From: Zobellia uliginosa
Lineage (GTDB): Bacteria; Bacteroidota; Bacteroidia; Flavobacteriales; Flavobacteriaceae
Length of the DNA: 64,000 bases
Direction of reading: 5' to 3'
Assembly: GCF_900156625.1 (NCBI RefSeq)
Contig: NZ_FTOB01000003.1
Span: 558,001 to 622,000, forward strand
The number at the start of each line of letters is the position of its first letter. Within the stretch, counting starts at the first letter, position 1. This document shows, one piece after another, positions 36,127 to 45,330 of the stretch. The position numbers and the translations under genes are program-made. The notes below the pieces were generated by a model. The model was given only the letters and a program-made list of their open reading frames with translations, had not been told where the DNA came from and did no database searches.

Positions 36127-36168
36127 TTACATTTAGCTGCTGAAATCCAAAAAGACACCCCCTGCATT

Positions 36169-38145
36169 ATGCACTATGCCAAGCATCAACTTACTGAAGA
36201 GACCTTGTTTAAGCTGTACAAAGACCTCTTGCGGCCGCGAATGATCGAAGAGAAAATGTTGATCCTGTTGCGACAGGGCAAGATTTCCAAATGGTTCAGC
36301 GGTATCGGTCAAGAAGCCATTTCCGTAGGGGTGGTGAACGCCTTGAACCAAGATGAGTATGTGTTGCCCATGCATAGGAACCTCGGGGTGTTTACTACTC
36401 GTGGTATTCCCTTGCACCGCTTGTTTGCGCAATGGCAGGGCAAAATGAGCGGCTTTACCAAGGGGCGTGACCGGAGTTTTCACTTCGGGACCCAAGCGTA
36501 TAAGATTGTAGGAATGATCAGTCACCTTGGTCCGCAATTGGGTGTGGCCGATGGAATAGCCCTAGCGGCTAAGCTGCAACAAAAGAAAACCGTTACCGCG
36601 GTCTTTACCGGTGAGGGCGGTACGAGCGAGGGCGATTTTCACGAGGCCCTGAACATTGCCTCGGTATGGGACCTGCCCGTAATCTTTTGTATAGAGAACA
36701 ATGGATACGGACTTTCCACCCCGACCCGTGAGCAATACAACTGCAAAAACCTAGTGGATCGGGCTCTGGGCTATGGAATGGAATCGTATACGATTAATGG
36801 CAACCATATTGTAGAGGTGTATACCAAGCTAAAGGCCATTGCCGAAGATATTCGGGAAAACCCGCGCCCCGTATTGATCGAGTTCAAAACCTTTCGTATG
36901 CGTGGACACGAGGAGGCCAGTGGTACCAAATACGTGCCCGAGGAATTGATGGCGGAATGGGCAAAGAAGGATCCCATTACAAATTACGAAGCCTTTCTTT
37001 TGGATGAGGGTATATTGACCCCCGAAAAAATTGAAGCCCTACGTACCGAAATCGACGGCCAAATCAACGACCATTTAAAACTCGCCTTTGCGGAAGCCGA
37101 GGTGGAATCGGAAGAAGCACAGGAACTTTTCGATGTGTATGCGCCTTTTGGGGAGGAAGCCGTCGAGCCAGGGAAGATTGTTGAGCGGATTCGCTTGGTG
37201 GACGCCATTTCCAACGGCTTGCGACAGTCTATGGAAAAACACTCCAATCTGGTCATCATGGGGCAAGACGTAGCCGATTACGGAGGGGTATTTAAGATTA
37301 CCGAAGGGTTTATGGATGCTTTTGGGAAAGAACGCGTTCGAAACACCCCCATTTGTGAATCGGGAATCGTTTCAACGGCTATGGGACTTTCCATTAATGG
37401 TATGAAGGCCGTGGTCGAGATGCAGTTTGCCGATTTTGTAAGCAGTGGATTTAATCCCGTGGTCAACTACTTGGCCAAATCGCATTATCGCTGGGGCGAA
37501 AAGGCCGACGTGGTCATCCGTATGCCCTGTGGGGGCGATGTGGGGGCGGGACCCTTCCATTCGCAGACCAACGAGGCCTGGTTTACCAAGACTCCGGGAC
37601 TCAAGGTGGCATACCCGGCCTTTCCCTATGATGCAAAAGGCTTGTTGGCCACCGCTGTAAACGACCCCAACCCCGTGCTTTTCTTCGAACACAAGGCCTT
37701 ATACCGCAGTGTATATCAAAATGTGCCGACGGATTATTATACGCTTCCCTTCGGAAAGGCGAGTGTCTTGAAGGAAGGTACGGACGTAAGCATCGTTACC
37801 TATGGTGCGGGTGTACATTGGGCCTTGGCCACTCTGGAAAAGCAAGCCCATATCAGTGCCGACCTAATCGATCTAAGGACCTTGGCGCCCTTGGATATCG
37901 AGTCGGTATATGCCTCGGTAGAGAAAACCGGAAAACTAATCATTCTCCAAGAAGACAGCCTGTTCGGGGGTATAGCCAGTGATATTTCGGCCATGGTTAC
38001 CGAAAACCGCTTCACCTCTTTAGATGCGCCGATCAGGCGCGTGGCGAGCTTGGAAACACCGATTCCCTTCGCTAAAAACCTAGAAGACAATTATTTGCCA
38101 AAATCCCGATTTGAAAAGGCGCTACAAGAACTTCTGGCGTATTGA
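36169..38145 (+). CDS. Thiamine-diphosphate dehydrogenase E1, fused alpha and beta subunits (2-oxoisovalerate type)
   Basis: This 658-residue protein fuses E1 alpha and beta subunits in one chain. The alpha half carries the thiamine-diphosphate motif GEGGTSEGDFHEALN...ENN and FRMRGHEEASGTKYVP. The beta half starts near residue 335 (IRLVDAISNGLRQSMEKHSN) and includes QDVADYGGVFKITEGF, FADFVSSGFNPVVN and LIDLRTLAPLD. It decarboxylates a branched-chain 2-oxoacid or pyruvate and passes the acyl group to lipoyl E2, which is not encoded here. Fused E1 is common in Bacteroidota. The start at 36169 is set by the -7 box at 36119. Confidence 0.9.
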   Translation: MHYAKHQLTEETLFKLYKDLLRPRMIEEKMLILLRQGKISKWFSGIGQEAISVGVVNALNQDEYVLPMHRNLGVFTTRGIPLHRLFAQWQGKMSGFTKGRDRSFHFGTQAYKIVGMISHLGPQLGVADGIALAAKLQQKKTVTAVFTGEGGTSEGDFHEALNIASVWDLPVIFCIENNGYGLSTPTREQYNCKNLVDRALGYGMESYTINGNHIVEVYTKLKAIAEDIRENPRPVLIEFKTFRMRGHEEASGTKYVPEELMAEWAKKDPITNYEAFLLDEGILTPEKIEALRTEIDGQINDHLKLAFAEAEVESEEAQELFDVYAPFGEEAVEPGKIVERIRLVDAISNGLRQSMEKHSNLVIMGQDVADYGGVFKITEGFMDAFGKERVRNTPICESGIVSTAMGLSINGMKAVVEMQFADFVSSGFNPVVNYLAKSHYRWGEKADVVIRMPCGGDVGAGPFHSQTNEAWFTKTPGLKVAYPAFPYDAKGLLATAVNDPNPVLFFEHKALYRSVYQNVPTDYYTLPFGKASVLKEGTDVSIVTYGAGVHWALATLEKQAHISADLIDLRTLAPLDIESVYASVEKTGKLIILQEDSLFGGIASDISAMVTENRFTSLDAPIRRVASLETPIPFAKNLEDNYLPKSRFEKALQELLAY

Positions 38146-38196
38146 TACAAGGCAAAAATCTTAGGTTTTGCGGCTGTAGGAAAACCCTCGAAACAT

Positions 38197-38204
38197 TATT
38201 TTTG
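38197..38204 (+). promoter_or_regulatory. Promoter -7 box of the lipoprotein-OmpA unit
   Basis: TATTTTTG matches TAnnTTTG and would give a leader of about 75 bases before the ATG at 38286. Confidence 0.55.
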
Positions 38205-38285
38205 CAGTATTAATAATTGTTTAACGCTTTTAAGACAACAAATCGATTGTCTTAAACGTATATAGGCAAACCTTAAATCAAAATT

Positions 38286-38768
38286 ATGATCAAAAATAGT
38301 GTATTGATGCTCGCACTGGCTCTGGTAGTGGCATCATGTTCCCTATCAAAAGAAGTGCGTGAACAACGTAAGACCATCAATGGTACATGGCTTTTAGAAG
38401 ATGTTGGCTATGAAGGTGATGGAGGCTCTTTTAAATCTATGCTTTTTAACGATGCCAACGGGTTTTGTTTTGAAGGCAGTAAATGGTCCTTTTTGGAAAA
38501 CAATAGTACGGGGAGCTATACCATACCCACGAGCAACAGTATTTGTCCCGGAGGCGCTCGAAACATCAGGTGGTCGGTGCTTGAAAATGAAAACGGCAAC
38601 GATAAGTTGCAATTCAAGTTTATCGATGAAAAGAAAAAGGACTTGTATGGGAGAACGGGATATCGTCTAGAAATCCTATCCCTCTCAGATTCGCAAATGA
38701 GGTTGAAGTCCGACGTAAATGTCGATGGGAGTCCGGTTTCGGTTATCTATAATTTCGTAAAACAATAA
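38286..38768 (+). CDS. Lipocalin-like lipoprotein
   Basis: The 160-residue product has a lipobox ending in Cys18 (VVASC). The mature chain starts with TINGTWLLEDVGYEGDGG and shows the strand pattern of small lipocalin-like domains (GSKWSFLENNSTGSYTIP, ENGNDKLQFKFIDE, GYRLEILSLSDSQMRLKS). No ligand is known. It lies 10 bases before the OmpA-like gene and is probably co-transcribed with it. Confidence 0.75.
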   Translation: MIKNSVLMLALALVVASCSLSKEVREQRKTINGTWLLEDVGYEGDGGSFKSMLFNDANGFCFEGSKWSFLENNSTGSYTIPTSNSICPGGARNIRWSVLENENGNDKLQFKFIDEKKKDLYGRTGYRLEILSLSDSQMRLKSDVNVDGSPVSVIYNFVKQ

Positions 38769-38778
38769 GATCAGCAAT

Positions 38779-39474
38779 ATGAAAAAGCTCGTAATAAAAT
38801 CAGCGTACATTATCATGGCCATGACTATGGTCGTAGGGTGTAAGACTATACAGAATGCCAATAACAAGCAAAAGGGAGCCGTAATAGGTGCCGGTAGTGG
38901 TGCCGCCATCGGTGGAATTATCGGAAACAATGTCGGGGACGGAAACAATACCGTATTGGGTGCGATCCTTGGTGCCGCTATCGGTGGGGTTGCCGGTGGT
39001 TATATCGGTGATCGAATGGACCGTCAGGCGGAACGTATCGAGGAAGAGATTCCCGGGGCGGAAGTTAGCCGTGTCGGTGAAGGGATCAACGTAACCTTTA
39101 ACGAAGATGCCGGGGTTTATTTCGAAACCAATAAATCCGCCGTGCAAGGTACGTCAAGAACGACTTTGAACAGTATGGCCAAAATCTTAAAGGAATATCC
39201 TAAATCAAACGTATTGGTCGAGGGGCATACCGATAGTGCGGGGCCTGAAGATTACAACATGAACCTATCGAAACAAAGGGCTACCTCGGTAACGAATTAC
39301 TTGATTTCACAAGGTATCGACAGGAGCCGCCTAGAGACCAAATGGTACGGTGAGACCCAACCTGTAGCGGATAACGATACCAAGGAGGGCAAGGCCAAAA
39401 ACCGAAGGGTAGAATTGGCTATCGTGGCCAGTGAGGCGCTTAAGCAAGAAGCAAAACAAAAGGTAAAAGGGTAA
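38779..39474 (+). CDS. OmpA-family lipoprotein with glycine-zipper segment
   Basis: This 231-residue protein has a lipobox (VVGC, Cys about residue 17) and then a glycine-zipper segment with repeated small residues (GAVIGAGSGAAIGGIIGNN, ILGAAIGGVAGGYIGDRMD). Its C-terminal ~110 residues form an OmpA peptidoglycan-binding domain (VLVEGHTDSAGPEDYN, LSKQRATSVTNYL, NRRVELAI). It probably tethers the outer membrane to the cell wall. A strong terminator follows. Confidence 0.9.
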   Translation: MKKLVIKSAYIIMAMTMVVGCKTIQNANNKQKGAVIGAGSGAAIGGIIGNNVGDGNNTVLGAILGAAIGGVAGGYIGDRMDRQAERIEEEIPGAEVSRVGEGINVTFNEDAGVYFETNKSAVQGTSRTTLNSMAKILKEYPKSNVLVEGHTDSAGPEDYNMNLSKQRATSVTNYLISQGIDRSRLETKWYGETQPVADNDTKEGKAKNRRVELAIVASEALKQEAKQKVKG

Positions 39475-39507
39475 GGGACTCGTTCTTAACCCATTCCATA
39501 TATAGAA

Positions 39508-39541
39508 AAAATACCGGCAGCTCCTGTCGGTATTTTTTTTG
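39508..39541 (+). terminator. Terminator after the OmpA-like gene
   Basis: AATACCGGCAG and CTGTCGGTATT (one G-T pair) flank a 3-base loop and are followed by a run of Ts. It separates the OmpA unit from the polyketide operon. Confidence 0.85.
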
Positions 39542-39564
39542 TTTAAAATGACTATCTTCCAATA

Positions 39565-40686
39565 GTGAAGCATTTTGACGTCATCATTGTTGGGGGAGGT
39601 CTGGCCGGATTAACGGCCGCCATTCATTTGGCAAAGGCGGGTCATCAGGTGGCCCTCTTTGAAAAGAAGCCCTATCCCCATCACAAGGTGTGTGGCGAAT
39701 ATGTCTCCAATGAAGTGCTTCCCTACCTCAGGCGCCTAGGGGTGGATCTCAAGGATTTTGGTGCGGTCACTATCGACCAACTAAAGTTCTCCACCGCCAA
39801 TGGGGCGGTGTTAGAGCTTCGGTTACCCCTGGGCGGTACCGGCATTAGTCGCTATGCCCTGGATCATTTGCTCTATCAAAGGGCGGTGGACTGTGGGGTG
39901 TCTTTTGTTTTTGGGGCCGTGGTTTCGATTGAGTTTGAAAAATCTATATTTGAGTTAGTTACGGAAAAAGATTCAAGGTATACTTCAAAGGTTGTGATAG
40001 GGGCCTACGGCAAACGGAACGTGTTGGATAAGCAGCTGGACCGAAAGTTTATTCGGCAAAAATCCTCTTGGTTGGCCGTTAAGGCACATTATCAAGTTGA
40101 AGGCTTTCCGGAGAACCAGGTGGGGCTCCATAATTTCAAGGGCGGTTACGGGGGGCTCTCAAAGACGGAGTCGGGAGCGGTGAATTTTTGCTACCTCACG
40201 TCTTATGATAGTTTCCGGAAGGAAAAGGATATTGGGCAGTTCAATGCCAATGTGGTCAGCGGCAATCCGTTTTTACGCGATTTTCTCGCCGATGCCCTTC
40301 CCTTGTTCGAGCAGCCTTTGACCATAGCCCAGATTTCCTTCCATCCGAAACAACCCGTAGAAAACCATATTTTGATGTGTGGCGATACGGCGGGCTTGAT
40401 CCATCCCCTTTGTGGTAACGGCATGGCGATGGCCGTTCATAGCGCCAAAATAGCTTCGGGGCTCATCGATGCCTTTTTAAGGCAAGGCTTGAGTCGTAAA
40501 GCTATGGAGCGTGCCTATAGAAAGACCTGGAACCGTACCTTTAGGAAAAGATTATGGGCCGGTAGACAGTTGCAGGGATTGCTGTTGCATCCCACTTGGT
40601 CGGAAAGGGCGATTGCATATGTCGTAAAATGGCCCTGGCTCTTGAAACGGATGATTCGATTTACACATGGGAAACCGATACACTAG
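39565..40686 (+). CDS. FAD-dependent oxidoreductase of the type III PKS operon
   Basis: This 373-residue flavoprotein of the geranylgeranyl-reductase/aromatic-hydroxylase group has the FAD Rossmann motif DVIIVGGGLAGL near residue 5 and the second FAD motif CGDTAGLIHPLCGNGMAMA near residue 270. Translation starts at a GTG, because the only nearby ATG (39548) is in another frame and runs into a stop. In known phenolic-lipid operons such as srsABC a flavin enzyme hydroxylates the ring, and the position here suggests a similar tailoring step. Its stop is directly followed by the methyltransferase gene. Confidence 0.85.
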   Translation: MKHFDVIIVGGGLAGLTAAIHLAKAGHQVALFEKKPYPHHKVCGEYVSNEVLPYLRRLGVDLKDFGAVTIDQLKFSTANGAVLELRLPLGGTGISRYALDHLLYQRAVDCGVSFVFGAVVSIEFEKSIFELVTEKDSRYTSKVVIGAYGKRNVLDKQLDRKFIRQKSSWLAVKAHYQVEGFPENQVGLHNFKGGYGGLSKTESGAVNFCYLTSYDSFRKEKDIGQFNANVVSGNPFLRDFLADALPLFEQPLTIAQISFHPKQPVENHILMCGDTAGLIHPLCGNGMAMAVHSAKIASGLIDAFLRQGLSRKAMERAYRKTWNRTFRKRLWAGRQLQGLLLHPTWSERAIAYVVKWPWLLKRMIRFTHGKPIH

Positions 40687-41391
40687 ATGGCTGATTTTTT
40701 AAAAAGGAATAGGGAAACCGAGTTAATGGACGATCTGTCCCTAGACGAAACACGTCTTAATGCCGTATTGTTGGATATCGATCGGGCCAATCGCCTGTTG
40801 AACGGGAACAATTTGACCATAAAAGCCCTAGGAGCCTTAATATCGGAACACCCGAGGGAATCATATACGATTTTAGATATGGGTTGCGGCAACGGAAGTA
40901 TGCTTCGATCCGTAGTTTTATGGGCGCGAAGGCGGAAAATTTCCATAGCATGTATAGGGGTGGACCTGAACGGGAAGAGCTTGGTCCTCGCTCGGGAGCA
41001 ATCGCGTGATTTTCCTGAAATTACATATTTAAAACAAGATATTTTGGCCTTGCGGCCCGACGAATTGCCTTGTGATATTTTGCTTTGTACGCTCACCATG
41101 CACCACTTTAAAGATGAACAGATTCCCCGGTTTTTGGACCAATTTTCCAAACTGGGCCGAATCGGTTTTATTATTAACGATTTGCAGCGTAGCGTTTGGG
41201 CGTATTACCTTTTTAAAGTCTTTAGTACTATTTTTATACGCACGGATATCGCCAAGCGAGACGGACTCACCTCGATTAAGAGTGGGTTTGTCAAGGGGGA
41301 ACTGGAGGCCTTTGCCAAAGAATTGCCCCAAATGAGGCATAGTATTGAACAAAAATGGGCTTTTAGGTACCTATGGCTGGCCCAACATTAA
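40687..41391 (+). CDS. SAM-dependent methyltransferase of the type III PKS operon
   Basis: This 234-residue class I methyltransferase has motif I YTILDMGCGNGSMLRSV near residue 60, an acidic strand end (CIGVDLNGKS) that binds the ribose of SAM, and motif IV CDILLCTLTMHHFKDE near residue 135. It probably O- or C-methylates the polyketide product. The start codon follows the flavoprotein stop without a gap, so the two are translationally coupled. Confidence 0.85.
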   Translation: MADFLKRNRETELMDDLSLDETRLNAVLLDIDRANRLLNGNNLTIKALGALISEHPRESYTILDMGCGNGSMLRSVVLWARRRKISIACIGVDLNGKSLVLAREQSRDFPEITYLKQDILALRPDELPCDILLCTLTMHHFKDEQIPRFLDQFSKLGRIGFIINDLQRSVWAYYLFKVFSTIFIRTDIAKRDGLTSIKSGFVKGELEAFAKELPQMRHSIEQKWAFRYLWLAQH

Positions 41392-41407
41392 CGACCGACT
41401 TAAATAT

Positions 41408-42463
41408 ATGAATGAAGTTCGAATAGTAAAAGCGGCCAAGCAATTGCCCGATTATAGCAAGCCTACGGAAGAAATATTGCCCCTTGTCAACCTGTGGCTT
41501 TCAGGGCAAGAAGACCGTTTTAGGCGTAAGGTGATAAAGATTTTTGAAGGGGCGGCCGTAGATCGGCGTTACAGTATTATGGCTCCTGAGGAGGTCTTTA
41601 CCGCCACTTCCTTTGAGGATAAGAACGCCATTTACGTACGCGAGGTAAAAAAACTGGGGAAGAAGGTTCTGGAAAAGGCCTTAAAGGCCAGCGATTGGCA
41701 GGCCGATAGTTTGGATTATATCATCACCGTGAGTTGTACGGGTATTATGATCCCTTCCTTGGATGCCTATTTGATCAACGATCTGGGCTTGCGGCAAGAT
41801 GTCGTTCGGCTTCCGGTAACGGAAATGGGCTGTGCCGCCGGGGTATCGGGCTTGATATATGCCTATAACTTTTTGAAGTCCCTTCCCGGAAAGCGGGCCG
41901 CGGTCGTTGCGGTTGAGAGTCCTACCGCCACCTTTCAGTTGAACGACTTTTCCATGGCCAATATGGTAAGTGCCGCCATCTTTGGCGATGGGGCCTCTTG
42001 TGTGCTCTTGTCTTCCGAGGCCGAGGCCGAGGGACCAAGGATCAAGGGAGGCGAAATGTACCATTTTAAGGATGCTACCCACCTCATGGGCTTCGACCTG
42101 ACGAATCACGGACTCAAAATGATCCTCGATATTGCGGTGCCGGAAACCATTGCGGAGCATTTTCCCCTCATCGTACATCCCTTTTTGGAAAAACATGGTA
42201 CCTCCATAGCTGCCGTAGACCATCTGATTTTCCATCCCGGGGGAAGGAAAATCGTTCAAACCGTGGAGGCCCTTTTTGGGTCCATGGGAAAAAATATAGA
42301 CGATACCCGGGAGGTGCTGCGGCTCTATGGGAATATGAGCAGCGCGACCGTGCTTTACGTATTGGAGCGTTTTATGGACAAGGGATTGAAGCCGGGCGAA
42401 CAAGGTCTTATCCTTAGTTTTGGGCCGGGATTCTCGGCGCAGCGGGTATTGTTGGAATGGTAG
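41408..42463 (+). CDS. Type III polyketide synthase (chalcone/stilbene synthase superfamily)
   Basis: The 351-residue enzyme has the complete type III PKS triad: Cys142 in MGCAAGVSGL, His276 in FHPGGRKIV, and Asn309 in YGNMSSATVL. It condenses malonyl-CoA units onto an acyl starter and cyclises the chain. Phenolic-lipid synthases of this superfamily (ArsB/ArsC, SrsA) take long acyl starters from a fatty acid synthase. The start is the ATG at 41408, 16 bases after the methyltransferase stop. A longer frame from 41345 would overlap that gene and lacks homology. The product is likely a resorcinol, pyrone or phloroglucinol type compound. Confidence 0.92.
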   Translation: MNEVRIVKAAKQLPDYSKPTEEILPLVNLWLSGQEDRFRRKVIKIFEGAAVDRRYSIMAPEEVFTATSFEDKNAIYVREVKKLGKKVLEKALKASDWQADSLDYIITVSCTGIMIPSLDAYLINDLGLRQDVVRLPVTEMGCAAGVSGLIYAYNFLKSLPGKRAAVVAVESPTATFQLNDFSMANMVSAAIFGDGASCVLLSSEAEAEGPRIKGGEMYHFKDATHLMGFDLTNHGLKMILDIAVPETIAEHFPLIVHPFLEKHGTSIAAVDHLIFHPGGRKIVQTVEALFGSMGKNIDDTREVLRLYGNMSSATVLYVLERFMDKGLKPGEQGLILSFGPGFSAQRVLLEW

Positions 42464-42497
42464 GAAAATCACGAACATAAACGAAATAAAATTGATC

Positions 42498-43274
42498 ATG
42501 GAACAGTGGGTGCTTATTCTAGGGGGGAGTAGTGGATTGGGATTGGCCACGGCAAAAAAAATGGCCGCCCATGGCTATTCTATCTGTATTGTACATAGGG
42601 ATAGAAAGCTTGATTTAGAAGAAATTAACTCCCATTTTCAAAAAATCACTTCAACAGGGGTGAGGCTCTTGAGTTTTAATGTCGACGTCGTAAATGCGGA
42701 AAGAAGAAGGGAGACCATCGAGGAAGTGAAACGGGTATTGTCCCCTTCCGGGAAGATTAAGGTGCTGGTGCACAGTATTGCCAAGGGAAGCCTGAAACCC
42801 ATGCTTTCTGATGAAGGCCCCGGTTTGAACCGTCAGGATATCGAGATTACCTTAAACGCCATGGCCTTAAGTCTCTACGATTGGACCAAGGAGGTCTACG
42901 GTGCCGGCCTATTCGACAAAGATGCCCGTATCTTGGCCTTTACCAGTGAAGGCAGCAGCAGGGCCTGGGAGGGTTATGCAGCCGTTTCAGCGGCCAAGGC
43001 CAGTTTAGAGGCCTTGGTAAGGAGCATAGCCTTGGAATACGCCCCTAAAGGCATTAAGGCGAATTGTATACAGGCCGGTACTACCGATACCAAGGCCTTT
43101 CGTATGATTCCCAATAGTGAGGTGTTGAAGGAAAATGCCGTAAAGCGCAATCCGAACGGGCGTTTGACCCTGCCGGAAGACGTTGCCAAGGTGGTCTACC
43201 TTTTAAGTACCGATGAGGCCCAATGGATTACCGGTACCGTCATCAAGGTAGATGGTGGGGAGAGTTTAAGGTAG
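42498..43274 (+). CDS. SDR reductase of the type III PKS operon, enoyl-/ketoacyl-ACP-reductase-like
   Basis: This 258-residue short-chain dehydrogenase has the cofactor loop GGSSGLGLATA at residue ~8 and the catalytic Tyr/Lys pattern YAAVSAAKASLEAL. The C-terminus reads NGRLTLPEDVAKVVYLLSTD and GTVIKVDGG, as in FabG and FabI relatives. It should reduce a beta-keto or enoyl group on an ACP-bound chain. The ATG at 42498 begins the first strand. A longer frame from 42420 overlaps the PKS gene. Confidence 0.85.
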   Translation: MEQWVLILGGSSGLGLATAKKMAAHGYSICIVHRDRKLDLEEINSHFQKITSTGVRLLSFNVDVVNAERRRETIEEVKRVLSPSGKIKVLVHSIAKGSLKPMLSDEGPGLNRQDIEITLNAMALSLYDWTKEVYGAGLFDKDARILAFTSEGSSRAWEGYAAVSAAKASLEALVRSIALEYAPKGIKANCIQAGTTDTKAFRMIPNSEVLKENAVKRNPNGRLTLPEDVAKVVYLLSTDEAQWITGTVIKVDGGESLR

Positions 43275-43327
43275 TTTAGGGCGTAGCGTAAAACAGTAAA
43301 GATCAAAACATAATAGAAGCTCAAATA

Positions 43328-43771
43328 ATGGACCATAGCCATATCATAGACCAATTGCCCTATGCGGAACCCTTTCTGTTCGTTGACGAGCTCATTGCGG
43401 TCGATGAAAACGGAGCCAAGGGCAACTATACCTTTTGTAAGGATTCGTATTTCTATAAGGGGCATTTTAAGGACTTTCCCGTAACCCCGGGTGTTATCTT
43501 GACCGAATGCTGTGCGCAGATCGGCTTGGTATGCCTGGGTATCTTTTTACTGGGGCCGGAAGCTTCCAAGGGAGTGGAAATCGGACTCAGCAGTACTCAA
43601 ATGGAATTTTTGCTTCCTGTTTTTCCGAATGAAAAGGTAAGCGTAAGCTCCCAAAAGATATATTTTCGCTTCAATAAGCTGAAGTGTAGCGTAAAAATGC
43701 ATAATTCCCAAGGGAAGCTGGTCTGTAAAGGTGAAATATCGGGAATGCTCAAAACCCATACGTATGCGTAG
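43328..43771 (+). CDS. FabZ-like hotdog 3-hydroxyacyl-ACP dehydratase
   Basis: This 147-residue hotdog-fold protein has the FabZ pattern: IDQLPYAEPFLFVDELIAVD near residue 5, the catalytic-site GHFKDFPVTPGVILTECCAQIG near residue 48 with His49, and KVSVSSQKIYFRFNKLKC. It would dehydrate a 3-hydroxyacyl chain on the operon's ACP. Its last 8 bases overlap the start of the ketosynthase gene, which implies coupled translation. Confidence 0.87.
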   Translation: MDHSHIIDQLPYAEPFLFVDELIAVDENGAKGNYTFCKDSYFYKGHFKDFPVTPGVILTECCAQIGLVCLGIFLLGPEASKGVEIGLSSTQMEFLLPVFPNEKVSVSSQKIYFRFNKLKCSVKMHNSQGKLVCKGEISGMLKTHTYA

Positions 43772-45038
43772 AAGAGTAGTGATTACGGGAATGGGCGTAT
43801 GTGCGCCCAATGGAATAGGCCTAGGGGCCTTTGCCGAGGCCATGGCCGACGGTAAAAGCGGTATCCGCTTCCAACCCGAGTTAAAAGAGCTGGAATTCGG
43901 CTGTCAGATTGCGGCCCAACCGGAACTTACCGAGGAATTGCTCGCCCGATACTTTACGCCCTTACAATTACGGGGGCTGAATGCCACGGGCATTATGTAC
44001 GGGGTAATCGCCGGAAGCGATGCCTGGAAAGATGCCGGCTTGGCGATAGCCGAAAAGGAAGCGCCGGATTGGGACAGTGGTGTCCTTTTTGGGTCTGGGA
44101 CCTTGGGCGTGGCCAAGTTTCGGGAAGCCATTCATCAAATAGATGCAAGGAACGTGCGCCGATTGGGCAGTACCAGCGTCATACAGACCATGGCCAGTGG
44201 GGTAAGCGCCTATTTGGGCGGTATTTTGGGATGCGGGAATCAGGTCACCACCAATTCCTCGGCCTGTACCACGGGAACCGAAGGCGTTCTTATGGGTTAT
44301 GAACGCATCGCACAGGGGCAGGCCGAACGAATTTTGGTCGGAAGCTGTAGTGATAGCGGTCCCTATGTCTGGGCGGGTTTTGATGCCATGCGCATCCTTC
44401 CCCGGCAGTACAATGAGCGTCCGGAAGCGGCCAGTAGGCCCATGAGTGCCTCCGCAGCGGGATTCGTACCGGGCAGTGGGGCAGGGGCCTTGCTCTTGGA
44501 ATCCTTGGAAAGCGCCCAGGCCCGCGGTGCCCATATCTATGCCGAAATCCTGGGCGGTGCGGTTAACAGCGGTGGCCAAAGGGGCGATGGCAGTATGACC
44601 GCCCCCAATAGTGAAGCCGTACAACGCTGCATCTTACGGGCAATCGGCAATTCGGGTATCGATAGCGCCGATATCGATGCGATCAACGGACATTTGACGG
44701 CCACGGGCAAGGATGCCCTGGAAATCGCCAATTGGAGTGCCGCATTAGGGCGCTCGGGAACGGATTTCCCTTATATCAATTCGTTCAAGGGCCATTTCGG
44801 ACATTGCCTGTCGGCCGCGGGGAGTATCGAATGTGTGGCGGCCGTGCTTCAGTTTGAAAAGGAAACGCTTTTCGGAAACGTGAATTGCGAAGACGTGCAT
44901 CCTGAAATATCAAAGATCATAGACCAGAGGGCCATCCCCCAAAAAAGTAGGGCTTATACGCCTTCAATTTTGGCAAAAGCCAGTTTTGGTTTTGGCGATG
45001 TCAATGCTTGTGTTATTTTTAAACGGTATACGGATTAA
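43764..45038 (+). CDS. FabF-type beta-ketoacyl-ACP synthase
   Basis: The 424-residue condensing enzyme has all catalytic parts: Cys in NSSACTTGTEG, His in INGHLTATGKDALE, and the second His in FKGHFGHCLSAAGS. The active-site surroundings differ from housekeeping FabF, for example SSACTTGTEG in place of the usual DTACSSG-type motif, so it probably serves this pathway only. It extends the ACP-bound chain with malonyl-ACP. The start at 43764 is chosen because the protein then opens with the canonical MRRRVVITGMGVCAPNG, and it overlaps the dehydratase stop by 8 bases. Confidence 0.9.
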   Translation: MRRRVVITGMGVCAPNGIGLGAFAEAMADGKSGIRFQPELKELEFGCQIAAQPELTEELLARYFTPLQLRGLNATGIMYGVIAGSDAWKDAGLAIAEKEAPDWDSGVLFGSGTLGVAKFREAIHQIDARNVRRLGSTSVIQTMASGVSAYLGGILGCGNQVTTNSSACTTGTEGVLMGYERIAQGQAERILVGSCSDSGPYVWAGFDAMRILPRQYNERPEAASRPMSASAAGFVPGSGAGALLLESLESAQARGAHIYAEILGGAVNSGGQRGDGSMTAPNSEAVQRCILRAIGNSGIDSADIDAINGHLTATGKDALEIANWSAALGRSGTDFPYINSFKGHFGHCLSAAGSIECVAAVLQFEKETLFGNVNCEDVHPEISKIIDQRAIPQKSRAYTPSILAKASFGFGDVNACVIFKRYTD

Positions 45039-45074
45039 AACGAAACGTATAGAACTAGAATCGACTTGAAAATT

Positions 45075-45329
45075 ATGGAGGAAGAGACAAAGTACAATAA
45101 GCTAAAAGACATAATAAAGGTGTATTTGCCCGAAGATGTTTCCGTCGATGCCATTGGCTTGGAAAGTAATTTTATCAGCGAGCTCAATATCAATTCGGCC
45201 AATTTGGTAGATATTGTACTCGATGTGGAAGACGAGTTCGATATTATGTTGGAGAATGCCGACATGGATAAAATGCAAACCGTAAAGGATGCGCTCGGTA
45301 TTATCGACGCCAAACTTGAAGCCAAATAA
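45075..45329 (+). CDS. Acyl carrier protein of the polyketide operon
   Basis: The 84-residue acidic helical protein has the ACP helix II pattern with the phosphopantetheine serine in LNINSANLVDIVLDVEDEFD. The usual DSL is changed to NSA, but the serine is kept. It would carry the growing acyl chain for the ketosynthase, reductase and dehydratase encoded just upstream. I start at the ATG at 45075, although a TTG at 45066 is in frame. The ATG of the next gene follows one base after the stop. Confidence 0.85.
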   Translation: MEEETKYNKLKDIIKVYLPEDVSVDAIGLESNFISELNINSANLVDIVLDVEDEFDIMLENADMDKMQTVKDALGIIDAKLEAK

Positions 45330-45330
45330 A

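Noticed and set aside
36115-36168. Longer N-terminus for the fused E1 protein from a GTG at 36115
   Set aside because: The exact -7 box at 36119-36126 would lie inside the coding sequence, and the extra 18 residues show no family similarity.
41345-41407. Longer N-terminus for the type III PKS from 41345
   Set aside because: It would overlap the methyltransferase gene by 47 bases in another frame. The type III PKS domain begins cleanly at the ATG at 41408.
41681-42550. Long open frame (289 codons) on the minus strand under the type III PKS gene
   Set aside because: It is antisense to a gene with full catalytic motifs, and its composition (His, Gly, Arg-rich) has no family pattern.
43968-44624. 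218-codon minus-strand frame under the ketosynthase gene
   Set aside because: It is the complement of the FabF-like gene and has no recognisable motif.
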